Assembly (NCBI GenBank): GCA_029945375.1
Contig: CM057069.1
Span: forward strand, 1,302,001 to 1,366,000
Length of the DNA: 64,000 bases
Direction of reading: 5' to 3'
Source of the DNA: Agaricus subrufescens
Taxonomy: Eukaryota; Basidiomycota; Agaricomycetes; Agaricales; Agaricaceae
Shown here: piece after piece, positions 1 through 10,910 of the stretch
How positions within the stretch are numbered: position 1 is the stretch's first letter
How the letters are laid out: every line of letters starts with the position of its first letter
Notes under the pieces: generated by a model
Told to the model about the DNA's origin: nothing
The model's input: the letters and a program-made list of their open reading frames with translations, nothing else
The model's database searches: none
Position numbers and translations under genes: made by a program

Positions 1-662
1 ACCGCGTGAGTAAGCTGCCACTAGGAAGCCTTACCTAATTCATTGAACCCGAGGCTTCCGAGCCAGTCATAGGACAAACTTTACTAACGTCTTCCCTACC
101 CATCACTTCTCATCCTGAACATGTGTCTCCAGACGAGACAACGCCAGTTTTTGCTATACCCAAACTTGACCTAGATGATCTGCAGGCTTCTCAAACCATC
201 CGTAGAATCGCCATCACCAGCCACAAATTCTGATCATCAACACACACGAGCAATATATTCTTCTCGCTTCTGTGGCGCAGGAAGCACAATAGGTGATAAG
301 TTCCACCCACGAAGGGCCCAATCATGTGGAGAGAACAATGAATAAAGCGTATTCCATCAGTCCATCACCTGACGACCTCGTACATCCCATCATTTCAAGT
401 GGAGTCTAAAGGTATTGCGTTACAGAAGACAAGTATCGAACAGGGATATTAATAGCAGTATGCCGTATAACGCTCGACAAAAGTATGCGACACAGAAACG
501 AGAAAACAGCTCAAAGTCAGAGTTCTCGCCTCACTAAACTAGACGAGGGGGTAACAGTCCAATGAATTGTTCGAGAGTCTATGGTCCTGGTATACTCGAC
601 TCAAGAAAGCACCGTGCCAAGGGTTCATGATCAAGAAACTGTCACAAGAAAAATAGAGATAT
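1..662. other. Intergenic, no gene recognised
   Basis: No ORF longer than short chance frames and no domain signal was found in either strand. The right part must hold the 3' UTR of the minus-strand gene that ends at 663. Nothing else is supported. Confidence 0.5.
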
Positions 663-1517
663 TTATAGAGCAACAACAGCTGCACCGGCAACGAGCGAAA
701 GCATCGCAGAAGCCACGAAACCCTTGTTCACATTAAGGCGAACGGGAAGGCCCGAATTGAAGTTGGAGCCCGTAGGACTGGGACCTGATGATGTGCCAGA
801 GGAAGTATTGGAGCCAGTAGCGACAGGCGACGTGTTGCTAACGGTGACACCAAAGCTCGTCGAAGAACCACCCCTATCGAAATGCAAGTCAGTAGGAACA
901 CCGAAGAAGTTGATTAAAACTCACACAGGGGTCACAACACTCCTAGAGGTAGTAGCAGTTCCGGTCGAGTTTCCGGTGCCGCCAGTGCTCCCTGACGTAG
1001 CAGTCGAAGATTCACTTTCCGAGACCGGGGGGCCAACATTGAAGGGGGGAGTCATAGCATAAACATCGCTGATATTACCGATATTGACGGCTTCAATGGT
1101 ATACTGGCGGCTAGACACAAGTTAGTTACCCAAACAGACACGACTCGCGACTTCATATCACGTACTTGACCGGAACGGCGGGAAGTGTGAGTGTAATTTT
1201 GCCCTGACTCGTTTGCACGTTGTTTGCAATAGCAAATGTGTCGTGGAATTGCTCATTGACCATCTCCAAAGAAAAGACGCCCCTGCAAGGTGTCTTGAGT
1301 TGGTAGCTTGCAAACAGAAGGCGAAAGACTCACTGATCGGAGGCCACGCTAGTCCAGGTCAGGGTGATTGGACCCGACGAAGTGGCAGGTTCTTCTGGTG
1401 CGTTGAGTGTCAAAGCAGAAATCAAAGGAGCGACAATGGCAAGGACACTGGATGGCAAGTTAGGCACTGGAACCGGAATGACGCGTACCCGAATACGAAC
1501 CAGAGCTTGGAGAACAT
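663..1517 (-). CDS. Kre9/Knh1-like secreted, GPI-anchored Ser/Thr-rich protein (4 exons)
   Basis: Predicted cell-surface protein of the fungal Kre9/Knh1 N-terminal (Ig-like) domain family, linked in yeasts to cell wall beta-glucan. Exon 1 is a short 29-nt piece starting at ATG 1517 that encodes MFSKLWFVFG; after a 41-nt intron it continues VLAIVAPLISALTLNAPEEP, which together form a signal peptide and the start of the domain (GPITLTWTS). Exon 2 gives VFSLEMVNEQFHDTFAIANN, and exon 3 QYTIEAVNIGNISDVYA. The C-terminal half is a Ser/Thr/Gly linker. The last exon ends in a hydrophobic tail (FVASAMLSLVAGAAVVAL) with no residues after it, as expected for a GPI signal. All four exons join in frame through GT..AG introns. 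The first intron is short, so the exact exon 1 is the least certain part. The function is inferred from the family only. Confidence 0.8.
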
Positions 1518-1712
1518 TTTGATTGAAGGTGGTGGGGAGTGGGAGAGAGAGGTGGAGGGAGAGTTCTGGCATGGCGTGGAGACGTTGAAATTTAAGGGGA
1601 CGGGGCCAAACAGAGCCAAGCAACGGGATTCTCACGCAGACCGGAAGAAGGCTTCGAGAACAACGTTAAGGTCTACCTCTCTAGTCTATACAGGCTCGTT
1701 TAAGGATACGTA

Positions 1713-2577
1713 TTAGTATATCTGCGTGACGGGCATGAGAACCGGGAGAAGAACGGCGCAGAAGGCGACAGACCTCGTCGAAGGGGCGGGTATCGTTGAA
1801 ACAGCTCTCCCACACCTCGTTCACCGCCTTCTCCGCCGTCGCGCGGTCGGGGCACGCTGGGTTCGCCTCCACCGAGTCCACCGACCGCCGTCGCACGCAC
1901 GCCTGCCCTGCATCAGCCACAGGCTCGCGACCAGGGAGCCCACTCACCTGGTGCTGCTTCGAAAACGCGACGAATCCCCGCCTGAGCTCGCGGGTGTACC
2001 GACAATCACCGCTCAGATTGTTCGCGCGGATCTGCGCACCCGTCAGCCGGAGCTATCTCTCGCCAGAGCCCGGACGCACCTCGCTGCACGCGTGATGTCG
2101 GAGGTTGCTCCAGTCCACCTTGAACCGGCAGTGGTCGTACATGTGCATCAGCTCGTGCACCAGCGTGTGCTCCATGTGTGCTTGGCTGAAGAACTGGCCG
2201 GCGCAGAGGACCACGGCTCCTGGGTCGGGGCTGAAGCCGCCAGCAAACGTCAGGTCACACGGCGCACACACCACATTCGATGCTGGCACGTCGCATCCGC
2301 TCTCCTTCAGGTGCTTCAGCATGAACACAACAGCAGGACCTGTTCGAATCAACTCGCAGTCCCACTCAACACAAGGACACTAACTGTATTCCATGAGGTA
2401 CTGCTTCTTTTTCTCGCAGTGACGCGTTTGATGCTGGCGCAAATCGGCCAGTCGTTCTTCCTCGGTCACTCCAAGACCGGTGACCAGCATGGCCTTCCTG
2501 CGCCACCGTTCGAATGCGCTGGGGGCCTTGGATCCATCGTGTGAGGAAGAGGGAGGAGTCTGGGTTGAATCGCTCAT
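1713..2577 (-). CDS. ATP23: Mitochondrial inner membrane metalloprotease ATP23 (M76)
   Basis: ATP23 is a zinc metallopeptidase of the mitochondrial intermembrane space; in yeast it matures Atp6 and aids F1Fo ATP synthase assembly. Start ATG 2577 gives MSDSTQTPPS. Exon 2 carries the diagnostic HELMH zinc motif (HTLVHELMHMYDHCRFKVDW) and the conserved NLRHHACSE. The next exon encodes IRANNLSGDCRYTRELRRGF. The following one has ACVRRRSVDSVEANP and AEKAVNEVWESCFNDTRPFD. A last small intron (GTCTGT..CACGCAG) joins to a two-codon exon, so the protein ends DEIY, the usual family end; reading straight through would add an unlikely basic tail to 1681. Family Cys residues are present. Introns are 40-50 nt. 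It lies 195 nt upstream of the Kre9-like gene on the same strand. Confidence 0.92.
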
Positions 2578-5500
2578 ATCACGGGCTTATTTCCGCCTTG
2601 CTCGAATTTTGGAATCCATGATGGGATCTTCTCACGGCGTCCACAGTCCCTTGCGGTGCCTCAACGCGCTTTCAGCCAGAGCACTCTCGCCAATACTTTC
2701 CGACATCTACGAATAACAAACTCTCGTTGAGTATACGGCCACAGTCATCGGATCAAGGTGGGTTCACTTTCGATACTAGTCTTCCATTCACTTTCCTGTC
2801 AACGGCCATCAAATACACCATTCCATGACGAGTAGATAATCTTCTCAACAACGGTGGCGAACCTAGTCCCAGTTTGAGCACACGTCTAGTCTCTGTTGAT
2901 ATGAACAACGAGCCGCTTATAGCCGGGTTACCATTTCTCCTTGCCATATCAGACTAGCCTTCATTAAATCATATCTGGAATAACCACCTTTTGACATAGA
3001 ATACCATTTTCTTTCTCATCGGCATTTCGCTAGTCTTCACTGTCCACGCATGTACAGATGAAAATTCTCTGATCTCTTTGATCGAGATCAAAGATGAACC
3101 GACAATCTAGAGAGCATCTCCGAACCTAGCCATTCTCCCTAGATCACATTCTGCACACGTAATGAATTGCTTGCCTTGCATCATAATTAATGCGAAAGGG
3201 TTTCAAGGGCCACTCAACATTCCACTATCTCGCAGGTGACCCTAGCGAAATTGGAAAAAAAAAAAAAAGAAACAAAACTGAACAAGTCGAACCTGTGATA
3301 AACCCATACTCGCAATAACCTGTGGGAATAATTCCATTTCTCCCAGATTTCTCCGATCCACCGGCATACGTTACCAGAAAAATTTCCTATCCCGTCGGCC
3401 ACCCCACGCGTTGCTGCACGAAACCACAACATGTCCGCCCCTGGCGACAAAAAAAAACACCACCCGGACCGTTTTGACAGCACCCAAGAAAAAAAAAAAC
3501 ATGACACCGGAGCATCCATCGGATTTGAATATTGCTCCGTAGAAACTTGCGACACGCTAAGAAAAGAATGCTGTTCCAAGGAGACTGATGCAACAATTGA
3601 ACCGCCACTAGAAGGGTTTCCACAGCATCTAGTGAAAAAGATCGGTCATAAAGGATATTAACTTTTTCAGTTGTAGTCAGTGTCGTTCTAGCTTCTACAC
3701 GTGTGATTGATGCCTGATGCAGTTGGCATACCCACACGATCCAAGACAGTAGTGCATTCTTCGAACAACAACAATGACAGCCCAGACTAGCTTTCCTTGT
3801 ATTGAATTGAACTACACATACCACGCTTTCCATCGTTTTATTTTTACACCAACTGTTTTTTTTTTCATCCCAACTCATCCGAGACGGAAGAGCAACACAC
3901 CCATTATAGAAAAAACTACAAACACATCATGTTAAAAGGGCCAGTCAAAGGCACCCGCTGATGATATACCATATACACCGGCTCATTTCGCCAGTTCATC
4001 TTTTGTTTTGCAAACCAAAAAAAACCCAAAACCCTCATGAGGTGCATTACTCTACCAATTATGGTCATGATCGCCGGGGTTAAAATAAAGTCCTATCAAG
4101 GGCCCCAAAGTCAAAAAAGCGCAACTCCCTCCTCCCTGAATTTCCTCATTGTGCTGTATTTTGTGATGACGTTTTTATATATATATTTGTTTGTTTAAGA
4201 TAATCCCAAATGAAGAACTGAACATCGTGAGAAAAAAAAGATCAATTGGAAATCTCCATTGAATGTCGACTTGCTCATGCCGCAATTCAAAAAGCCATTA
4301 TTTCAAAATCAATTTTCTCTAACGCCCCGATTACTACTATGCGTCTTTCTTGTTTTTTCTTTTCCCCGACTTGTATTCATCTCGACTTACGTTTTTTTGG
4401 AGTATCGAATCAATTCGGACACGAATTCGTTTCCGAACGAATCCAACATACACACAAATCACAGCACGCGCGTACCGCATGAGTAAATGAGAATCCCATC
4501 CCATGTGGGTTTCAGATCACTAGACTACGCAGAGAAAAACATTCTGCATCCTCCAAGTCTTGCTTTTGATTTTCATTTCGGCAACTCAATGGTGGAGCAA
4601 TCAATGAAAGTTCTTGTGCCGCTCCAAACAGTGGTCAGGAGTTCATGCGGTGCTAAGGGGAAGTAGCGTCTCTTTTTCGGCCCGTCCTTCCCGTGGGAGA
4701 CGGTGGATTTAGTAGTACCACAGCGGTTCAACACCCGAAGATTAGCACATAAGATGACGGGTTGAGGCATGGGCATGGGCATCAATTTTAATATACGCGC
4801 TCCATGTCTGAACGAAGCTGTTAAAGGTCCGACATCGGCCCATTGGAACGACACGAGTGTAGATCTTCTAAAAAGTACATTCTCGTCAAAAGCCGATTGA
4901 GAACGTTTTGCAGTGGCGTTATTTCTTTCTCCCTCCTCCCCACCCTTGCCGTTTTGATGCAACGCGCCTTCGCGACATTTCAAATCGAGTAGTGACGTTA
5001 TTTCAAAGGACCCTCAGCTTAATATACACCACAATCGGCACCTGACTAAAAAAAAAAATCAATTCGACCTTATCAAGCTCCATAGATTGTTTATTGGCCC
5101 CGGCAGAAGCAATAAATTAAGATAAAATAAAATAAAATAAAGTAAAAAATATACTTGTCGGTGCATTCAGGGACGCGGTAGTTTATCTTATCGTCATATA
5201 TCAGCGTACGATCACGAACTTCGGACGGTGATACCAAACAAAAAAACCCATCCCAAATGGGCTGCCGCGGCACCAGTCCGTAGGCAATCGGTTCGGTCCA
5301 CGAAAAGACAAACTCCATTATCAATCTTTTTACCCACGCGCATTTATCCCACATGATCTCTTTAAGACTGGTTCATGAACAAACTTTTTGTCTCCATTCT
5401 TCTATGTATGTTTGTGTATGTGGTTTTTTTTTGAACGCACCTAATTGGGTAGTTGTGGCGTCAAGGGCGCGCCAACCCCGGAAGGGAGTGCTAATATTGA

Positions 5501-7211
5501 TTATATTGAAACAGCTAAACTAAAGTCGATCATAGTTTCTTCGGCATATCGGACTGTCCCCATGCACTTGTGATGGATGTCTTTTTTTTTGACGCCCTTC
5601 CTTCTCTCGTACATGTAGATGATTCATTCGTGCCACGTAAGTTTTTTTTTTTCTTGATTCGTGTCCTTCTTGATCAATCATGATCTGTCGAGACTGGTTT
5701 TAGGATGACATTCGTTTCGAGTCGCTTCCTGTCCCTATCTTCACTTTACACATAGTAAACGTCCTCAGGCCCCCGGCTGTGACCGTCATAATATAAATCT
5801 AGACAGAAACTGAGTTTCTGAAACAGGAGTATACCCCAAAGTCATCATCAGTGTCAGCCGGCATAAACACTGTATTCCAGGAATCACAGAAGCATCAAAC
5901 CAACTCAACCATATATATCAATGACCCGAGCGGCGAATTTAAACCGTCGAAGACAGCTAGTCTTCCACTTCTCAGCGAATGTGAGCGGATGATATCTATT
6001 CCAACGTGGGGGTGGGATCTCGGGTTTTCCCCGAAATTTTTGATTTACGGGTCCATAGAGTCTCACTACATCACGGAACCTGTACCTGTCTATCAGCCAG
6101 ACTTTTTTTCCCTTGCTTCTAGTGAACCCTTGAACTTCCCTTCTTGGCCGGCCAACCCACTTGAAGCTCTTACCCAGCTCTATCTCTTGGCACAGTGGGG
6201 GTCCTACTTCTCTTATATTCTTAATGTTAATTTTCGATACCTTGCTCTCAGGGTTTTCAAGAAATTGCACATGGTAAACAGATGAAATGGGAAAAATGAC
6301 TGCTTCGTATGGTGTTGTGTCTTGTTGATGTATTGATCATGATCGCCCGCGATCAAACCCATCATTACTAAATAAAATCGCTTGAAATATCACAAAAGTC
6401 TTGGGAAGAGAAGGTCAGTCAATCCCGTCAGAAGGTCTACACATACCATATAGATTCACGAGAACGATCAGTCCGGTCTTGCCACTTTTTCCTCGAAGTG
6501 TCACTGGTCTGGGAAATAGAATCTCTTAGTCGCTGCCGCCGTAGGAGAAGTCATCTTCCGGAATTTCGCCCCATGGAAATGTCCGAACTTGAAAGCATCT
6601 CTGGGGTGATTTCCGGTATACATTACCTCTCCTGTTCAGGGAACGCCGCATGTGGCTTGACTTCTTTCCGGCGGAACCATGTTGCACATATTTTGGTTGA
6701 CTTGGATTTTCCAGAAGAAATATATATATTATCGTGATACTTATCACTGGTATTGAAATACATCCACCGGGTCTTCGAAAAACTTATTGAGGGAGTTGCC
6801 GCCGGGGTGTGGGGTGTTATTTATTTTTTCAATCGATTACGAAATGAACGGATAAACACCGCAGGCCAAAATGTTGTCTACCAACTCCGCTTAACAGTTA
6901 AACTCACCAGTTTCTGAGTATTTCTATCCTCCGATCAGTGAGGTCACCTCAGCAGTCTTCAACGGCGCCAGTACACTGTTCCCTCCCGGAACCTCAAAGC
7001 CTCATCTTATCGCCTAAATTTTTTTCGATAAGACGATAAGCTACTTTCCTCGTGGATCTAGTGATACCATCTCACAACCGATTAAAACTGATGTTGACAA
7101 TCAGGAAATCGTATTCACAGCGGGTGGAGACTCAATGAATTCATGGAACATCAGTCTTATCCATAAAACTTCTCTGGTAAGAATCTTTTTTCCTTTAGAA
7201 CAATTCGGTCT

Positions 7212-7248
<37 letters not shown>

Positions 7249-8239
7249 AATTCCACAAGCGAGAAGTAAGAAGTCTGATTCCCCCCAAAATACCACCAAA
7301 CTGAATACGAGTCTTCAGAAAAAACCGTATATCCAAAGGAAATTTTCAAGAAGTCGTTCCCCGCATTGGCGCAAAGACACCACCAGGTGCCAAGTTCGGA
7401 GGGGTGGGAGGGGGGCTGGACTGGGCTCGAAGCTCCAAGAAGTTCAAACTTTAAGCTTCCCTAAGTTTATTTAAAGGATGAGGTCATCCCATCCATCACG
7501 CGCCGCATAGATCTCGCTAAGCCTGCACAAGCTAGTATTAACGCTTGTATGACGATTGTTCCATCAAGCGCATACAGCGAAGGACCGGCCACAGTGATAG
7601 ATTGTTACTGACGTAGGTGAGACATAAAAACGTTCGCCTAGTACACCGAACCAGCCGTTCGTCCGCGGTTCATTTGTACCAAATTACGAACAAAACGTTC
7701 AGGTTGACGTCGTCGTCAACGGAAGCAGAAGGATACGCCGGTAAATCACACACGCACATACCCAAAAAAACTTTTCGGACTTGTCGCTTTGCCACGTTTC
7801 GGAGGTTCGAGCCGTTAGTGGAATTTATATCTGTACGGCATGACGAGAGCCAACAACGTTCAACAATGGAGTTGGAGTCGTACACATGCCACCACAGCGG
7901 CTGCCTAACTCATTCCAATTGTTCTTTTCCATTCTTGCAATCCGAAAACAATATACTTCTGTATGTACGTCATTCATCATCAACGCGGGGAAGGTTTTTA
8001 GTCCACTCCGCCAATCAGAAATTCGAGTCGTGCTTTTAATTAGCATCCGATAATGAATACTCTGCATTCCCCGGCATAATTTTACAGAGCCCGGGAAGAT
8101 TGTCCTCTGTCGTTCGTTCACAAGTAACCCTGACTACTCACCACAAGTTACGAAGAATAAGCTCCGCCCGTGGACTCTTTATCTCCAACTCTGCAAACCC
8201 CATGCCCTAGTCCCAAAAATTCGGAACAGGGACTTTTAT
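2578..8239. other. 5.7-kb gene-poor, A/T-tract-rich region
   Basis: Both strands hold only short, overlapping frames of low information content. No conserved domain could be read and no plausible spliced gene assembled. Homopolymer runs are frequent (A/T runs of 9-13), including a run of 34 A at 7213-7246 and AAAAT-type repeats near 5120-5145. ORFs of 100-145 codons at 3214-3878, 4573-4983, 5851-6285 and 7617-8039 have no recognisable features. The region may be old transposon debris, but I see no terminal repeats. Confidence 0.45.
7213..7246 (+). repeat. Poly(A) tract, 34 nt
   Basis: An uninterrupted run of A. No retroelement coding remnant or target duplication is visible next to it, so it is scored as a simple repeat and not as a LINE tail. 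Confidence 0.9.
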
Positions 8240-9722
8240 CTACAATTTTGCTGGGTTTTTCCATATCGGCGCCCGCCGCTATTCGGCCATCGCATCAATG
8301 ACATAATTCAGACGTCAGGTGCTTGCGCTTACCTCCGAGAACGCCTTGAGTCCTTCCTGCGCTATGTGAGAACACTTTGACAAAAACGTTTTCAAGCGAT
8401 TACGGACCTTGATATTTTCACTTTTATAAACTCGGTTGCTCAACTTGGTCCAAATATGTTTGGTAAAGGTGTCGTGATGATTGAGCTGTTGAGAAAGCAA
8501 CAAGGCATGTTTTGTGCTCTGAACTGCGTCAGGCGAGTTGGATACGATCTCCTTCGCGATTGTCAACGCTGTGGGAAGCAATCGGGCTGCAGGGACAACG
8601 GTGTTTACACTTTTGCCCCATTGATCAATAGTGATTTAGGTGGAACAACATGACGCAGGTCAGCACTTCAAGAAAGTAAAGCTCGATTTGGAAGATACTC
8701 ACAAGCCAAACCGATTCGAAGCGTCTGTGGCGGAGATGGTCCTTCCCGTAAGCAGAAGCTCAGCTGCAAGCTATTTGGAGGGGTCAATTTTTAACGTCCA
8801 ACAGATAACACAGCTTCAACCGGTCAAATGGCCTCATGGAGCCTTCATCGCTGACTTTGATCATCAGAGGCCGCGATTTAATGAGGACATATCTGATCAA
8901 TGGATGGCTAGCGCCCCCAAAAAGGCGACAGCATGACCTGATAGAGAAAATATGCTCACTTGATGACCTGCGATATGAGACAATCGCGGAATGCCTGACA
9001 GTTGATATAAATATGACGTCCATGACAAGGTCTGGAATAGAAGAACAAAAAGAACGCGGGTGCTTGGTGTCGCGTGCCACGAGCACGCCGAGTTGACAGG
9101 GCGCCCAAGCCGGACACATGAATGGAGAAAGATGTCCTTACTCACCTCCCTGACCTGCGACGACACCACGTTTGACCTCGGGCAGAGCAAACTTGGCGTC
9201 ACTACTTGCAACTACAATGTCACAGTTCAAGACAATTTCGGTACCGCCTCCGAATGCGCCTCCGTTCACAGCGGCAATCACTGGCTTGTTCGATTGTCGA
9301 CGTGAGAGAGAGCCAAAGCCGTTGAGATCTCGCTCGAGACGCTCTTGTTCGTTGGTGGTCCCAGCCTGCTGGTCTTTGTTCCATCTGGCCGGAAGGGGTG
9401 AGCGACGGGAGATGGCTATGTCCGAGAAACTTACGCCTTCAGGTCCGCGCCCGCACAGAAGATTCTGCCAGCACCTGTCACTATGACGACCCTAGGAGAG
9501 AGACAGTGAGCGACTGGTGCAGCGTCCGCCCGACAGCAGGCCGCACCACAGCGAGGGCTCGCCCTCGAACCAGTCGAGCGCACGGCCGAGGTCTGCCAGC
9601 ATCTGGGGCGTCATGGCATTGAGGCTGCGGGGCCGGTTGAGAGTGAGGAGCAGGACATGCTCGGCAGGGAAGGACAGCTGGAGCTCGTCGGAGAGAGGGG
9701 GAGGGGCGAGCGCTGGCGGCAT
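8240..9722 (-). CDS. Enoyl-CoA hydratase/isomerase (crotonase), probably peroxisomal
   Basis: Crotonase-fold enzyme for CoA-thioester metabolism, probably hydration or isomerisation of enoyl-CoA in fatty-acid beta-oxidation. Exon 1 from ATG 9722 gives [20 protein letters not shown]. Exon 2 has [19 protein letters not shown], the CoA/oxyanion region. Exon 3 has [20 protein letters not shown] and [16 protein letters not shown]. Later exons give [74 protein letters not shown] and a final [12 protein letters not shown]. Both Glu positions that act as catalytic acid/base in classical hydratases (GGTE and PEVK) are kept. The protein ends -AKL, a canonical PTS1 peroxisomal signal. All splice joins keep frame, one across an intron of about 200 nt. 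The substrate cannot be decided from sequence. Confidence 0.88.
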
Positions 9723-10089
9723 GGCGAGCAGGTGTCAGGAAGGACAGGGCAGGCTGCTGGGGAAATCCCCATCCGGCGATGCACATAGCCGGAAAGGTGG
9801 CCTTCCGGTCTGTTGACCTTCGGACTGAATGCCCTTGATCCCACCATGACATGATGCATGATCGAAGTCCAAAAATTTCACGATGTATGGCAGATTCAGA
9901 CATAAACCAGGCACTGAACGAAGAACCAAGTCGATCTCTATCTTACAATCACTGTAACTACAAGGCACGGTATACAGATAACAACACCAGATACAAGTAC
10001 ATCATTATTCAGCTCAACGTGACCATTATCAGACCTTCGGTTTCCGGTCTTGAGTAGCAGCCCTTCGGGCGAGTATTAGGTGTGCTGAA
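9723..10089. other. Short intergenic, upstream of the crotonase gene
   Basis: It holds the 5' region of the minus-strand crotonase and the likely 3' region of the weak small gene to its right. No other coding or structural signal is seen. Confidence 0.4.
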
Positions 10090-10601
10090 TTAAATAGCGA
10101 CGAGCATATCGAAAACGTAGAATGCGGCAAGAAGTGGATGGACGGAAGGTGAAAGCAGCGATGTGACGACAATGGCGATAGCGGATGGTGGTATATACAA
10201 ATGCCATGTGAGACCAGTCACTGTAGTGGCCTGTACATGTCCGTTAGTTGCCTGAACCCGTCCGTCGGAATGGAACGCGACCTACAAGTTTTTTGCCTGC
10301 AGTAGGATCTTCAGCGGAAGGGGCAGTCCGGAGCGTGGCTGCCGCGCCAGCCACAGTGGCAGCATTGTGGCGAGCTTTCAAAGTCTGCGGGGCAGCCAGA
10401 GATGGTGGCGTCGCTGCGACTTATGGAAGAGGTAGAAAGCTGGCATGTGGAATCGGTGGCTTGGGCAGCAGCGATGGGGGTGGTGAAGATGACTGAGCAC
10501 ATTGTAAAGCTGGCAAAGATGAGGATGTGGTGTTGGACATTTGGACGAGGAGGAGTTGGGCTTTTATCCTTTCGAATAGCCGGAAATAGCCACAAGTTCA
10601 A
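10090..10601 (-). CDS. Possible small secreted or GPI-type protein, model unresolved
   Basis: I do not recognise this gene. A minus-strand frame has a hydrophobic segment with signal-peptide character (FASFTMCSVIFTTPIAAAQA) followed by a Ser/Thr-rich stretch. A second frame encodes an Ala/Pro-rich segment (TVAGAAATLRTAPSAEDP). Across a clear intron (GTAGGT..CTAAC..TACAG) this continues in frame to ATTVTGLTWHLYIPPSAIAI and a hydrophobic end with stop at 10090. The C-terminal hydrophobic run looks like a GPI signal or membrane anchor. I could not join the N-terminal signal-like frame to the C-terminal frame with a convincing intron, so start and extent are guesses. It may be a broken gene. Confidence 0.3.
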
Positions 10602-10910
10602 ATCTGAATTTCAGGAGAACCGGTTTGAGATCGGATCGCAAGTCAGATCTAGTTTGGTTTGCGGTCCGATTTGGAAAGTTTGTTTACAGGTACAAACACT
10701 CAACTGCTGTGTACCCCATGTGTAACCCAAGGCATCTTATTAAAAAATCTGCATCTTGCCATTCCCTAGTTGGACCTCGCAGTATTACACCACTCAGATC
10801 AGCACACTAAATCGGGTCCCTATTCAGTGCCATGACAAGCCTAACAATACATACTACTACACACCCTGCGAATGCACACCACCAGCACATCTAACCACTG
10901 TCTAGTCCCA

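Noticed and set aside
1681..1712. Longer C-terminus for ATP23 by reading through to a stop at 1681
   Set aside because: A GTCTGT..CACGCAG intron gives the family-typical end DEIY with stop at 1713.
4573..4983. 136-codon minus-strand ORF in the gene-poor region
   Set aside because: Composition and lack of any motif do not exceed chance in a 5.7-kb stretch.
7213..7246. Poly(A) run as the tail of a retroposed sequence
   Set aside because: No processed gene or LINE sequence lies on its 5' side and no flanking direct repeat was seen.
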